Source of the DNA: Halichoerus grypus
Lineage: Eukaryota; Chordata; Mammalia; Carnivora; Phocidae
DNA length: 64,000 nucleotides
Assembly (NCBI RefSeq): GCF_964656455.1
Contig: NC_135718.1
Span: forward strand, 149,340,762-149,404,761
Direction of reading: 5' to 3'
Both the position numbers and the translations under genes were made by a program. The notes beneath the pieces were generated by a model that saw nothing but the letters and a program-made list of their open reading frames with translations, was not told where the DNA came from and did not search any database. Each line of letters starts with the position of its first letter. Position 1 is the first letter of the stretch. This document shows positions 44,965 through 56,520 of the stretch, piece by piece.

Positions 44965-45253
44965 TTAACCTGGCCTATCCCACTCTTTCTACCACACCAT
45001 GATTTTAAGTGAGAATATTTGCATGTTACATTAAACAAAGTATTATCCTTCCAGGTGATAGTTATTATAATTTGAATGCTGTGAAAAACAGATTTCCCAA
45101 ATATCTGCTATCAACCTGTTAAATTAGTCTTTATCAATCGTTTTAACCATTGATAGCAAGGATTTTGCCTCTGTTACCTTTAATAAATAAGATATGACTA
45201 AAGTTAGGGTACAATAGCAATAGTTATCTGAAAAAGAAAAACAATTTTTAAAT
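44965..45253. other. Unassigned sequence
   Basis: Contains a short inverted repeat near 45133-45156 (TATCAAT ... ATTGATA). No gene or repeat recognised. Confidence 0.4.
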
Positions 45254-45268
45254 AGAAATGCTTATCAT

Positions 45269-45454
45269 GGGGTGCCTGGGTGGCTCAGTCGATTAAGTGT
45301 CTGCCTTTGGCTCAGGTCATGATCTCAGGGTCCTGGGATTGAGCCCTGCGTTGGCCTCTGTGCTCAGCGGGGAGCCTGCTTCTCCCTCTCCCACTCCCCC
45401 TGCTTGTGCGCTCTCTCTCTGTCAAATAAATAAATAAAATCTTAAAAAAAAAAA
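45269..45454 (+). mobile_element. Young-type CAN SINE
   Basis: Sense copy. The direct repeat AGAAATGCTTATCAT / AGAAATGCTCATCAT lies at 45254-45268 and 45455-45469. Confidence 0.96.
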
Positions 45455-45689
45455 AAGAAATGCTCATCATTATAACTATAATACAAGGTCTGCCTTCAAA
45501 TAAAAACGTAGCCAAGATGAAATCAAAATGCTAGAAATTTGGGATTTGGGACTTCATTCTTCAGAGCAGTTTTCAGTTCACAGTAAAGCTGAGCAGAAAC
45601 TAGGGTGTTCTCATATACCCCTTACCCCCACCCCCCCAACACATACACACAACCTCCCCCACATCAATATCCTGCACCACCGTGGTACA

Positions 45690-45783
45690 CTGTGGGGCTT
45701 GAACTCACGACCCTGAGATCGAGACCTGAGCTGAGATCAAGAGTTAGATGCCCAACCAACCAAGCCACCCAGGAGCCCCAACA
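45690..45783 (-). mobile_element. Truncated CAN SINE inside LINE-1
   Basis: Only the tRNA-like half is present ('gtggggcttgaactcacgac' to GCCACCCAGGAGCCCC). The CT-rich body and A tail are missing, yet an 8-bp direct repeat GTGGTACA flanks it (45682-45689 and 45784-45791). Confidence 0.85.
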
Positions 45784-46860
45784 GTGGTACATTTCTAACA
45801 CTCAGTGAGCTTACATTGACACATCATTATCACCCAAAGTCCATAGTTGACATTAGGGTTCACTCTTGGTGTTGTACATTCTATGGGTTTGGCCAATGTT
45901 ATAATGACATGTATTTACCATTTAGTATCATACGGAACAGTTTCACTGCCTTAAAAATCCTCTGTGCTCTGCATATTCATCTCTCCCTCCCCAATAATGC
46001 CCAACAACCACTCATCTTATTACTGTCTCCATAGTTTTGCCTTTTCCAGAATGTCGTAGAGCAGGAATCACACGGAATGCAGATTGGCCTTTTCAGATTG
46101 GCTTCTTTCACTCAGTCATATGCATTGAATGTTCTTCCTTGTTTTTTTCATGGCTTGATGGCTAATTTCTTTCCACTGCAGAATAATATTCCGTTGTCTG
46201 AATGGACCACAGTTTACCCATTCAGTTTATCCATTTGACAATTACAAATAAAGCTGCTATAAACATCACGAATATCTGAAGCAGGTTTCTGTGTGGACAT
46301 ACGCTTTCAATTCATTTGGGGAAATACCAAGGAGCATGACTTTTTAATCAGATGGTAAGAGTATGTTTAGTTTTATTAAAAAAAAAAAACCGCCAAACTG
46401 TCTTCCAAAGTAGCCATACCATTTTGCATTCCCACTAGCAATGACTGAGAGATCTTGTGCTTCCATCCACACCAGCATTTGGTGTTGTTGGTGTTCCGGA
46501 TTTTGGCCATTCTAACAGGTATGTAGTGGTAACTCATTGTTGTTTTAATTTGAAATTTTCTAATGACATATCATATTGAACACCTTTTCATATGCTTACT
46601 TGTTATCTGTGTTCTTCTTTAGTGAGATGTCTGTTCATGTCTTTTGCCAATTTCCTAATCAGATTATTCCTTTTCTTATCACTGAATTTTAAGCGTTCTT
46701 TGCATATTTTGGATAACCATCCCCTATCGGATGTGGTTTTGGCATATTTGCTGCCAGTCTGTGTTTTGTATTCTCATTGTCTTGACATTGTCTTTCACAG
46801 AGCAGAAGTTTCTTATTTTAATGAAGCCCAGCTTATCAATTCTTTCAAGAATCGCATCTT

Positions 46861-47007
46861 TCATAGGTGATGGGGATAAAGGAGCGCACTTGTCGTGATG
46901 AGCACGGGGTGATGTATGGAAGTGTCGAATCACTACATTGCACACCTGAAACTAGTATGATACAGTATGTTAACTAACTGGAATTAAAATTAAAAAAAAA
47001 AAAAAGA
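46861..47007 (+). mobile_element. LINE-1 3' end inserted in opposite-strand LINE-1
   Basis: 'gtgatggggataaaggagcg', 'gatgagcacggggtgatgta', 'gcacacctgaaactagtatg' and an A tail. The direct repeat AAGAATCGCATCT / AAGAATCACATCT lies at 46847-46859 and 47008-47020. Severely 5'-truncated (~130 bp). Confidence 0.9.
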
Positions 47008-47559
47008 AAGAATCACATCTCTAGTGTTGTGTCTAAAAAGTCATTGCCATACCCAAGGTCACCTAAACTTTCTTCTATATTATCTTCTAGAGTTTTTTTA
47101 GTTTTGTATCTTACATTTAGGTCCATGATTCATTTTAAGTTAATTCTTCTGAAAGATCTATGTCTCAATTTATTCATTTTCTTTCTGCACATAGGCATCC
47201 AGTTGTTCCAGCACCATTTACTGAAGACTGTCTTTTCTCCATTGCATTGCCTTTGTTCCTTTGTCAAAGCTCTGTTGACTGTATTTATCTGGGCTCTCTA
47301 TCCTATTCCATTGGTCTATTTGTCTATTCTTTCACCCACACCACACCAAATCAGTGCTTTGATTATACCATATCGTCTGTGACTTCAGAGTAAGCCTCGA
47401 AATTGGCTGTCGGTTGTCTTTGTTCTTCTCCTTCAATATTGAGTTGGCTGTTCCGGGTCTCTGGCCTCTCCATATAAACTTTAGAATCAGTTTGTCAATA
47501 TCCAAAAAATAACTTGCTGGGATTTACTAGGACTAGGATTTTGATTTCAAATTTTCTGT

Positions 47560-48260
47560 GATGTTATTTTAACATTCTCTCCCTAACAAACTCTACACAA
47601 TGTAAACATCCTAAAAGTAGAACTATGTCTGTCTTAGGAACAATTATCTGCTCTTGAGTGTATTTAACTGCCACTGCTCTCTTCTTCAGATCAGCTTGTT
47701 CTCCAGAATTTCAAGAGGGTATGGCCTCAAGGACAAGTGCCAGCAGCCTTGTAACCTTCACCCCTCCTCTTAAGCTTTGTATGCCTCTGGTAAGGAAGAC
47801 AATCCCAATAAAGAAGCTGGGACTGTTGCCGATCGTTTTATGGCTTATTGGCCTACATCAATGTCACCTTTACTGAGATCCAATACTATTTTATCTATTT
47901 CTGAAATTTTCTCTAGCCCCTGTCATAGGTGTCAGTTGTTCCCCAAGCTCCTAAGGACAGGGATGATGTCTTCTACTTCTAGATCCTTCATTCTCATTTT
48001 TCATATATTCAACAGATAATTATCGAATGTCTACTATGTCCAGGCACTGTACTAAACCTTAGTCTGAATCAGGCAGGCACTAAGTGCACAACAAAAAAAT
48101 TTTAATGAATGAGGGACTCCAACCTGTAGGTATAGTACATTATAAACAATTTGAGGGCCGTAAATATGATTTACTCTTTTCTACCTCCATCATTACTAGT
48201 GTAGAACATAAAGTGGATATTTAATAAATACATATTGAGTAACTGAATGAAAAATGAAAT
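47560..48260 (+). repeat. L2-like remnants
   Basis: 'tctccctaacaaactctaca', 'aaggacagggatgatgtctt' and 'tatttaataaatacatattg' fit diverged sense L2. 48005-48060 has an antisense L2-like scrap. Boundaries are uncertain. Confidence 0.5.
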
Positions 48261-48636
48261 GTAATACTAATACAAGATGTTAATAGGGAAGCTGTGTGCA
48301 AAGGGAAAGGGAGTGTGCAGGAACTCTGTGCTTTCTTCTCAATTTTTCTGTAAAACTAAAACTGCTCTAAAATATAAAGTCTATTAATTTAAAAAAAGAA
48401 ATTATGAAAAATAAAATATTAAACTTTATATCTTATTTTTTGTATAACATCTGGCTCTGCTGATACTCACTATACAAGAACTATTTTTGAATTTCAGTGA
48501 AAATTTAAACAGCAAAATCTTATTAACCTAGTCCTGGATACCAATTTTCCAAATTGAATTTTGCCTGAATTCGTACTATTGCTCTGCAGAATGTAAAGGA
48601 GTGATTGTCTAAGGTAATGACTGATCATAAACATCT
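48261..48636. other. Unassigned AT-rich sequence
   Basis: 'tttctgtaaaactaaaactg' and 'ctctaaaatataaagtctat' at 48345-48385 resemble an old LINE-1 3' end. Otherwise nothing. Confidence 0.4.
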
Positions 48637-48656
48637 AAAATCTTATTGTTCTTCTT

Positions 48657-48866
48657 GGGCGCCTGGGTGGCTCAGTTGGTTAAGCCACTGCCTTCAGCTC
48701 AGGTCATGATCCTGGAGTCCCGGGATCGAGTCCCGCATCGGGCTCCTTGCTCAGTGGGGAGCCTGCTTTGCCCTCTGACCCTCCCTCCTCTCATGCTCTC
48801 TCTCTCTATCTCATTCTCTCTCTCAAATAAATAAATAAAATCTTTTTAAAAAATAAATAAATAAAT
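48657..48866 (+). mobile_element. CAN SINE
   Basis: Sense copy. The 20-bp direct repeat AAAATCTTATTGTTCTTCTT lies at 48637-48656, with its partner at 48867-48886 (one mismatch). Confidence 0.97.
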
Positions 48867-48886
48867 AAAATCTTACTGTTCTTCTT

Positions 48887-49565
48887 GATCACTAAAACCT
48901 AGAATAGCTCCTAGCAGAGAGTAAGCACATAATAACTATTTGCTAAGAAATAAATAAATGAATTCAGCAAAAACAGAGTTATGACAGAGCTTCCCAGAAT
49001 GCTATAAAATTCATAATGGATAAAAAATCTGATTTTTTTTAAATCAGCTCCATTGGAGTAAAAGCATTATATCAGTGAGAAACTGCTTCTCTTCGATATG
49101 AGAGCTCGCCAAGATTTTAATTGTTTGATTCTTCTGAATTCATACAATGTTCAAATTTTTAAAGAAGAAATAAAAAAACTAGATTATTTGTCCATCTTTT
49201 TTTATGAATACATAAAAATTTATAATCAAGATACAAACAATAAACTTTAAATTTACACACATATACATATATGGCAAAGGAATTATTTTATATTTGGAAC
49301 ATTTTTTAATCAAAGCTATATATACTCATACGTTTATTTAGAAAAACAGCAACTCCCCTTTACTACTCCTTGACTTTCAAATTGTAGACATTATCTCTCT
49401 TTCACATACTCTTTGTCCTTTTTAATCCATCTCCCATCTCAATTTACTTTTGGTTGCCTAAGCCATGAAGACCCTAAAGACAATCTTGCATCCAGTAAAT
49501 TTTGCTGGATTAGCTACCTATGAAATGCGTCCCAAAGGGCATGCCACCTACCATCTTCGTAGGCA
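48887..49565. other. Unassigned AT-rich sequence
   Basis: No gene or confident repeat. Confidence 0.4.
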
Positions 49566-49569
49566 CGGA

Positions 49570-49735
49570 ATTTTCCAGTATACAAAACTTCTTATACATT
49601 ATCTTATCTGAACCTAAAAAGGAGGGGATAAAAACTCATGACGGAGACAGATGAGGACACTGAGGCCCAATGAGGTTAAAAGACTTCTAGAAAATCTAGA
49701 AAATGATGGTGCTGGGACCAAAACCTTACGACATA
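49570..49735 (-). repeat. MIR relic
   Basis: Antisense MIR: 'cttatacattatcttatctg' and 'gaggacactgaggcccaatg'. Confidence 0.75.
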
Positions 49736-50102
49736 TTCTTCTCCCTCACTACCTTTTGCACTCGAGGCTCTATTCTTCACATGCCCTCCCCTTCGACCCA
49801 CACACCACAGTGCAGGTAGCATTAACCTCTGAGCAGTAGCTCCAAGGGACTCTGCCGACATTTCTTTGGCATCTGTCTAGGCACAAAATACAATCCACAA
49901 GACAGGTGAATGAGTGATCCACTGCAGACCCTGCCCAGTGTGTCCAGGAGAAGCCCAGCTGAACCCAGGGGCTTCAGAGTGAGTCTAAGCCCATTTTAGA
50001 ACTTCTTTGCCTTTTCATTGCTCCTCCAAGACTCAGGGACACTTGGGCTGGGTAGGACCTGACCTTTCTCAGTGCTGGGAGGCCAAGGTGAGATTCCAGC
50101 TA
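49736..50102. other. Unassigned sequence
   Basis: Nothing recognised. Confidence 0.4.
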
Positions 50103-50116
50103 AAAAGTATATACCC

Positions 50117-50318
50117 TGGGTGCCTGGGTGGCTCAATTGTTAAGCGTCTGCCTTCGGCTCAGGTCATGATCCTGGGGTCCTGGGTTCGAGCCCCGCATCG
50201 GGCTCCCTGCTCGGCGGGAAGCCTGCTTCTCCCTCTCCCATTCCCCCTGCTTGTGTTCCCTCTCTCGCTGTCTTTCTCTGTGTCAAATAAATAAATAAAA
50301 ATCTTAAAAAAAAAAAAA
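50117..50318 (+). mobile_element. Young-type CAN SINE
   Basis: Sense copy. The direct repeat AAAAGTATATACCC / GAAAGCATATACCC lies at 50103-50116 and 50319-50332. Confidence 0.96.
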
Positions 50319-50332
50319 GAAAGCATATACCC

Positions 50333-51504
50333 GGCCAAATGCTGGGATTCTCCATTGCTTGGAGAATTACAGAAACTTGAAAACATCAAGTAGTTCCACA
50401 CAAAACAGAAAGGATAGAAAGCAAAAATAAGAAAGGAAATCAAAATAAGAAGAGAATTATTTTCAATCATGTCTGAATAACACAGGCTCAATCATAACAA
50501 ATCCAAAGGCAGGCACATTGAATGAAAAGAGACGGAGAAAGTTGAGAGAGACCATCACTTTAGCCATTAGGTGATGGGTGTTCTGGTGAATGTCCCCGGA
50601 CAGGCATCTGGACATCTTAGTTCCCTTATTAAGCTATGGTTATTTAAAAATGTTAAACAGAGTGTCTTACACTAATAGGCAATGAATAAATGCTCACAGA
50701 ATAGAATAAAACCAAATAAAATAAAATGGAATTGCCGAGGGACCCCAGAACAACAAGAGAGAAACAGGTATGAAATTTCTTAGAAGTGTAGCTGGATGGG
50801 GAAGGGAGGTAGAGACTTGGGTGTGAGGAGAAGGAGGGGAAAACAGGTGAACATGAACAAGTCAAGGCCAGTTTGCCCCCCATGGTCCCTCCAGCTTGGA
50901 ACCCTTGGTGGGACCAGTCCGTTATTGGAGAACTCCTACAGAAGCACAAAACGTGAATTTCTCTTTTGTTAGCTCATCTCTCCCTTTCCTGAATGCATTT
51001 TGCGTTCAGTTACAACAGCTTTAGTCACTGTGACTCATACTTCTCGTTGTAATAGGATTCTCTTTTCATGGTAATGGCTTCTAAACCTTTTCATTGTAAC
51101 GGGATTAACTTGCCCAATGGACAACATCTAGTATTCCTTCTTCCCTACCTGCCAAAAACTGCCAATTCTCTTTTTCTTCTGGTGTCATGTGGACCCCAGG
51201 CCAAGTAATCCACTCTTGTGATCAGTTCCCAGTGACAAGATGGTACTGGGCACAGGTATGTCTCCAGTATTAGGGGAAAGGTTGGGTAAAGGTAAAGGTG
51301 CGGTGGGGGAAGGAGGATTGGGGGTGAGGAGATGACATGACGGCTGTCATTTCAAATCCAAAAGGGCCAATTTCCAACGAATCACATCCGTGACCTAACC
51401 TAGATGTTCAAATGAAAGGAATCAATCCAAGATATCGGTCCCCAAGGGTCACGCACGGTGGGCCTGTAGCCCATGAGGAACCAATGATCATCTCAGAACA
51501 AGAG
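50333..51504. other. Unassigned sequence
   Basis: No repeat or gene recognised over 1.2 kb. A possible MIR scrap is at 50640-50690. Confidence 0.4.
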
Positions 51505-51720
51505 AGGCACCATTTACTGAGCATTCACTTTTTCGGAGCATGTGCCATGTGTGAGGTTTTGCGCTGGCCTCCCTGAATATCTAACGGCACCTGTTTCTCC
51601 TAACAAATCTGTGATATGAGAAAAAGATCCAAGGAGATTGGGTATCTTGTCCCGGGTCATATGGCTAATAAGGGGTGGCCAAGCCAGAACTTGAACCCAC
51701 GTCTTTTGCGCTGAGAGAGC
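51505..51720 (-). repeat. MIR relic
   Basis: Antisense MIR: 'caccatttactgagcattca', 'catatggctaataaggggtg' and 'aagccagaacttgaacccac'. Confidence 0.85.
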
Positions 51721-51854
51721 ACTTTGGTGTTGCTGGCAGAAGTGGACTTGGGCAGGTGAATGTTCTTCACCGAGGAATGGGCCATGGGAAAACAAGGAGA
51801 ACCAAGCAGCAGCACTGAACTGAATATAAATTATCCGCATTGACCTCATCTAGT

Positions 51855-52045
51855 TACATGTACAACATCACGCCAAGTGCTTGCAGGTGGCATTTGTAAT
51901 GCCCATTAAATGGGAATTATAATCCTGATTTCACAGAGTGGGAGACTGAGACTTAAGGGGTTTGAGCAGGTCGCCCAGGGTCCCAGAGTGGGTGAGCTCA
52001 GACTGGGATTGGAAGTCAGGTCTGTCTGACTTCACACTGAAAAGA
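51855..52045 (-). repeat. MIR relic
   Basis: Antisense MIR: 'gtgggagactgagacttaag', 'caggtcgcccagggtcccag' and 'gactgggattggaagtcagg'. Confidence 0.8.
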
Positions 52046-52935
52046 GTGTGAGTCCTTGACAAGCTTCCATGTAAGGGGAAAAGCAAGGTTGTATACATCA
52101 TGAGGAGGTCTGCAGGAAGCTCACAGAAGGCAACCAGAGAAGGGCGGCACTAAGAGTTAAATTCTTTATAGGATGATGGCCAAGGGGGATGTAGTCCGGG
52201 CTGGTTTCTCCCCGCAGCCTGCCCTTCATCCGTGCCAAGGAGTGGCTGAGGCGACAAACGTGGATATTTACCAGGAGAGGTTCACAGTAGAACCACTTTG
52301 GGAACACTTCAAAGTACTGGTTCCCAACCCCCAAATGGAGATACTCTGACGTAATGGGTCTGGAGGTCTTTAAGTTCCACCGAGGTTTCTAATTTACTGG
52401 GGAGCAGCCCTCGCTGTGGATGGTTGCTGAATTCAGAGACATTCTCGGATGCCTGGGGATGTTGGGCACATTTCTGGACTGAGTCATCATCGCTGCAAGA
52501 GAGTCGATTCATATGGTGCACGGCCTCCAACAGGGCAAGGGGCATAAAGAACCCAGTGTGTCTGCACTCAGACGGTCACCATTCAGGTGAGCTGGCATGG
52601 GACTTCAGCATGGCTGTGGAGGTCTGTTTTTTTAAATGGGGGTGAGCTTTCTGGATGCCAGTGAGACATGTGTTTGGGTTGCGTGTCTGAGGTGAGGGTG
52701 ATGTAAAATTCCTGAAAGTGGATCTCATAAAGGAGCTTGAGAAGCATGTCTGAGAATGAACACTAATTTAGGATGGTGTGATGTTAACCAAAGGTGGGGG
52801 GGCAACCACTCTCATTTTTCAGCATGTCTATTAGAAATGCAATCATATGGAAAAGTCTGAACTATATTCTTTATGTGTGATGGGTAATTCATCTGACTTA
52901 AAGTCCAGGGAGGGACTGTAGAAGAAGAGAAGACA
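52046..52935. other. Unassigned sequence
   Basis: Nothing recognised. Confidence 0.4.
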
Positions 52936-54115
52936 GTTCACAGAGAGGCTGGAGGATAGTGGGGGCTAATGGGGCTCCTTTGGATGATGCTCCCACTCTG
53001 TGCTCAGACACCATCTAGGAAAAACTCAGTTTCCTCCACTCGTGCACTCACAATACTTCCGACACCAGCTGTGTGGGTTTTCCGCACCCAGAAACTCTTG
53101 ACACAAACTGCCTGGAGTTGGTGCAGACCCCTCAGGTGAAGGGCTCAGTCCCACAAGACTCTCCCCCTCTAGTGCAGACATCAACTGCACACAGTAGGTC
53201 TACAACTTCTGTCTGAATTGGCTACAAATCAGAGGTTCCCACCACCCCCTCCTTGGATTTGATCATTTGCTAGAGCAGCTCACAGAACTCAGGGAAAACC
53301 TTTATATTTACCAGTTTATTATATAAAGAAGGATATGGGGGTGGCTGGGTGGCTCAGTCGTTAAGCGTCTGCCTTTGGCTCACGTCATGATCCCAGAGTC
53401 CTGGGATCGAGCCCCACATCGGGCTCCCTGCTCGGTGGGAAGCCTGCTTCTCCCTCTCCCACTTCCCCTGCTTGTGTTCCCTCTCTCGCTGTGTCTCTCT
53501 CTGTCAAATAAATAAATAAAATCTTAAAAAAAAAAAAATAAAGAAGGATATGATAAGAGATACAGATGAATAGCCAGAAGAGATACATAGGTGAGGTCTG
53601 GGAGGGTCCCGAGAACGGGAGCCTCTGTCCCTGTGGGGTCGGGGCGTGCCACCCTCCCAGTATATAGATGTGTTCACCGACCCGGAAGCTCCCCAAACCA
53701 CATACTTTGGGGATTCTCATGGAAGCTTCATCACATAGGCATGATGGATCATTAACTCACCCTCCAGCCTCTCTCCTCTTCCTGGAGGACAGCAGGTGGG
53801 GCTGAAAATTCCAGGCTTCTAATCAGGGCTCAGTCTTTCTGGTGACCAGACCCTATCCAGGAGCCCCCCCAGAGTCACCTCACTAGAACAAAGGACATTC
53901 CTATCACCCAGGAAATTCTGAGGGATTTAGGAGCTCTGTGTCAGGAACCAGAGTCAGAGACCAAAGCCTGGAACCAAAATGCCCCCAGTGCTCTTATCAT
54001 GCTCTTAGAAAACGAGGAGGACTTTGGGATCCCTGTGCCAAGAGCCAGGGGCAGAGACCAATACGCATACTCTATTATCTCACAGATACAGATGCTGTTG
54101 GAAGTTTCAATTTGA
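52936..54115 (-). mobile_element. LTR-like repeat remnant, split by a SINE
   Basis: 'ttgctagagcagctcacaga', 'actcagggaaaacctttata', 'gagatacataggtgaggtct', 'gatgtgttcaccgacccgga', 'ctatcacccaggaaattctg' and 'ttaggagctctgtgtcagga' match a mammalian LTR I recognise but cannot name with certainty; orientation is tentative. The end shows an imperfect internal repeat (about 53928-53965 versus 54022-54063, both ending GCAGAGACCAA-like). No internal retroviral genes are present. Confidence 0.65.
53338..53537 (+). mobile_element. Young-type CAN SINE inside LTR-like repeat
   Basis: Sense copy. The identical 15-bp direct repeat ATAAAGAAGGATATG lies at 53323-53337 and 53538-53552. Confidence 0.97.
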
Positions 54116-54755
54116 GGATTCTTAGTAAAAGATTCTGAAAATGCCTTCCCCTGCTTTCCTTACCTTTGGTGTTTATAAAGCAAGCAGATCTGGACCCGAA
54201 GCAGAGGCAGGGCCCTCCCCACTGCCCGTTGGCCCGCCTGCCCCACCCCCTGGAGCGGCTGCATTCCTTCTGACTACAGGCACAGAAAGGGAAACGCGAA
54301 GTAAATGACCAGGTGAGATGCACCTGCCCGGGACAAGAAAGTCTTGGGTCAAGGATCTACCCTCAGCTAGACATGAAGCTCCTCAAAAGCCGATCTCCTT
54401 TGAGGAGAAACCAAGGGACAGCTCCTGACTACACTCCCCTCTTGGTTAGAGGGGGTGCGGACCGAAGCAGGGGATGCCCGAACAACATGGTGTCCTCCAG
54501 CCCCCCACCACTTTCCTTGGGTGAGGAGTGATGGCCAAGCCAGGCCACCAGAGGGGAGCTTCAGATAGAAACCCTGGAAATATTCCCCAGGAAGAGGGAT
54601 GGCCTCCACCCAAAGGAGATGGACGTGGGGACTGGGGCCTCCCATTTCAGAGTTGTATACACAGCCAAATACAGCCGCCCTCCCGCCAACACAAGCCCTG
54701 GCTGCCACAACCAGCATGGCAGAGGCCGCCCCACGTTGCGTTCCAGGGTTTAGAA
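54116..54755. other. Unassigned, moderately GC-rich sequence
   Basis: No repeat or gene recognised. Overlapping frames on both strands (54367-54765 minus, 54528-54758 plus) are not recognisable. Confidence 0.4.
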
Positions 54756-54759
54756 TGAT

Positions 54760-54985
54760 CATCATTATCAGAACGGGTATGGTTAAGCCCTTCCCAGGCT
54801 CCAGAACTCATTCATATCCAATATCTCTTCAAACAATAATACTGAAAAATATTGCCCTTATTCCCACATAATAAATACAGAGGCCAAGGTGCAGGAAAGG
54901 AAAGCAACCCTGCCAGGAGTAAAAAGTAGAGCCAGAACCTGAACTTGGTTTTTCTGACTCTAAATCCCAGGCTCCTTGCATAACA
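54760..54985 (-). repeat. MIR relic
   Basis: Antisense MIR: 'ccttattcccacataataaa', 'aagtagagccagaacctgaa' and 'ttggtttttctgactctaaa'. Confidence 0.8.
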
Positions 54986-55384
54986 GAGTTAAGTATTTTC
55001 CAAGCGCACAGAGATGCCCACCTGCAGCTCCCTTCTGGCACCCGGATAAACACTCAGCCACGTGCAGAGACCCGATCTTCACGAGACAATCCCCGCTGCC
55101 CCCTCGCCTGATACCTTCACCTCCTGGTCATGGAGGGAAATGTGGAATTCGACTGGGGAAGTAACCAAATGTGTGTGTGGAGGAGTGAGGGGGGCACTAT
55201 CGCCTCGAGACGTGAAGCCCAGATTTTAGCTCTCATCACAAGAAGACAGTCTTGGGTAACAAAGTGAGGATACAGAGGGTGAATGAACTTAGTGAGCCGA
55301 TCGCTTTGCAATGTATACAAATATCCAGTCATTACGTCCTATGCCTCAATTTAAAAAAGTAAAATGCAAATGATTTTTTTTTTT
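54986..55384. other. Unassigned sequence
   Basis: Nothing recognised. A T-run is at 55374-55387. Confidence 0.4.
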
Positions 55385-55387
55385 TTT

Positions 55388-55605
55388 AAAGGGCACAGGT
55401 TTTAGAGTCAGGCGTACATGAATTTCAAGCTGATTAGCTGCACTTCCTTGAGCAACTCTCTCCACTTTGCTAAGCCTTAATATCCTTACTTATAAAAGAA
55501 GAATTGTCTTACAGAAATGTAAAAATTCATCAAACATATAAAGAAAGTTCTGAATGTGAAGCCCGGTGATAGTAAGTACTCAGATGTTAGCTTCTTTATT
55601 TTCTA
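55388..55605 (+). repeat. MIR relic
   Basis: Sense MIR: 'ggttttagagtcaggcgtac', 'cttccttgagcaactctctc', 'ccttactta' and 'gtgatagtaagtactcagat'. Confidence 0.8.
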
Positions 55606-55623
55606 CACACACACAACCAAATA

Positions 55624-56194
55624 GAGTTCATCCTCGACAAACAGGGGTTTGAACTGTGTGGGTCTGCTAATCCAGATTTTTTTCAATAAATACAGTACAG
55701 TACTGCTAATGTTTTTTTCTCTTCCTTATGATTTTCTTGATAATATTTTCTTTTCTCTAGTTTCCACTACTATATAAATACAGCATATAATGTGCACACA
55801 TATGCATGCATGTAGCATACAATCTACGTGTTCACCAACTATTTGTTATCGGCAAGGCTTCTGGACAACAGTAGGCTATTCAGGGGTGCCTGGGTGGCTC
55901 AGTCGTTAAGCGTCTGCCTTCGGCTCAGGTCATGATCCCAGGGTGCTGGGATCAAGCCCCGCATCAGGCTCCCTGCCCTGCAGGAAGCCTGCTTCTCCCT
56001 CTCCCACCCCCCGGCTTGTGTTCCCTCTCTCGCTATGTCTCTCTCTGTCAAATAAATAATAAAATCTTAAAAAAAAAAAAAAAAAAAAAAACAGGCTATT
56101 CATAGTTAAGTTTTGGGGGACTCAAAAGTTAGACGTGAATTTTTGACGGTGTAGCAGTCGGCGCCCTGAACCCCTGTTGTTCAAGGCTCAACGG
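55624..56194 (+). mobile_element. Tigger/mariner-like DNA transposon, split by a SINE
   Basis: Second copy of the family at 12029-12357. Left end 'ttcatcctcgacaaacaggg', right end 'ccctgttgttcaaggctcaa', bounded by TA (55622-55623 and 56195-56196). The ends are more diverged than in the first copy. Without the SINE the element is about 350 bp. Confidence 0.85.
55883..56092 (+). mobile_element. Young-type CAN SINE inside Tigger-like element
   Basis: Sense copy with a long A-run tail. The direct repeat AGGCTATTCA lies at 55873-55882 and 56093-56102. Confidence 0.96.
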
Positions 56195-56329
56195 TATGAC
56201 CATAGATGCCATGAGCTGATGAACCACCATTAGCATCCTCCCGTCAAGTAACTAAGGTCCTTGAGGGGACTTGTTCATTAAAGTGCCTCCATTATCTCAG
56301 CCATGAAACGAACAAGAAAGTAGAGGCAG

Positions 56330-56520
56330 GTGTGGAAGGAGCACTAGATTGGCAGCAAAGAAAGCCCCAATTTCATTTCCAGGCCCAATACTGGAGCCCC
56401 ACCACCACGCTGTGCGTCCCTGATCTTGTCAGTTCCTTGCTACCATTTCTGACATCTGCAAAATGAGGGGCCAGATGGGTCTCTCAAGCTCTTCCCGGAG
56501 CTCTAACTCTGCGTTCCTCT
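56330..56520 (+). repeat. MIR relic
   Basis: Sense MIR: 'ggagcactagattggcagca', 'catttctgacatctgcaaaa' and 'tgaggggccagatgggtctc'. Confidence 0.7.

Larger units (their letters stand above)
45535..47545 (-). mobile_element. Long antisense LINE-1 (3' region into ORF2), with two later insertions
   Basis: Reads as a LINE-1 on the minus strand: plus-strand text 'atcattatcacccaaagtcc', 'ttggtgttgtacattctatg', 'ctgctataaacatcacgaat', 'accgccaaactgtcttccaa', 'tgcattcccactagcaatga', 'ttgttccagcaccatttact' and 'gtttgtcaatatccaaaaaa' are typical antisense LINE-1. Frames such as 47029-47382 are antisense artefacts. It carries a SINE piece at 45690 and a sense LINE-1 3' end at 46861. It is degenerate and inactive. 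Confidence 0.92.

Noticed and set aside
47029..47382. 117-codon plus-strand frame with hydrophobic stretches
   Set aside because: It is the antisense of LINE-1 ORF2. Hydrophobic runs are typical of antisense LINE-1 translation.
52936..54115. Possible endogenous retrovirus
   Set aside because: Only LTR-like text is present. There are no gag, pol or env remnants between or beside it, so only an LTR-like remnant is called.
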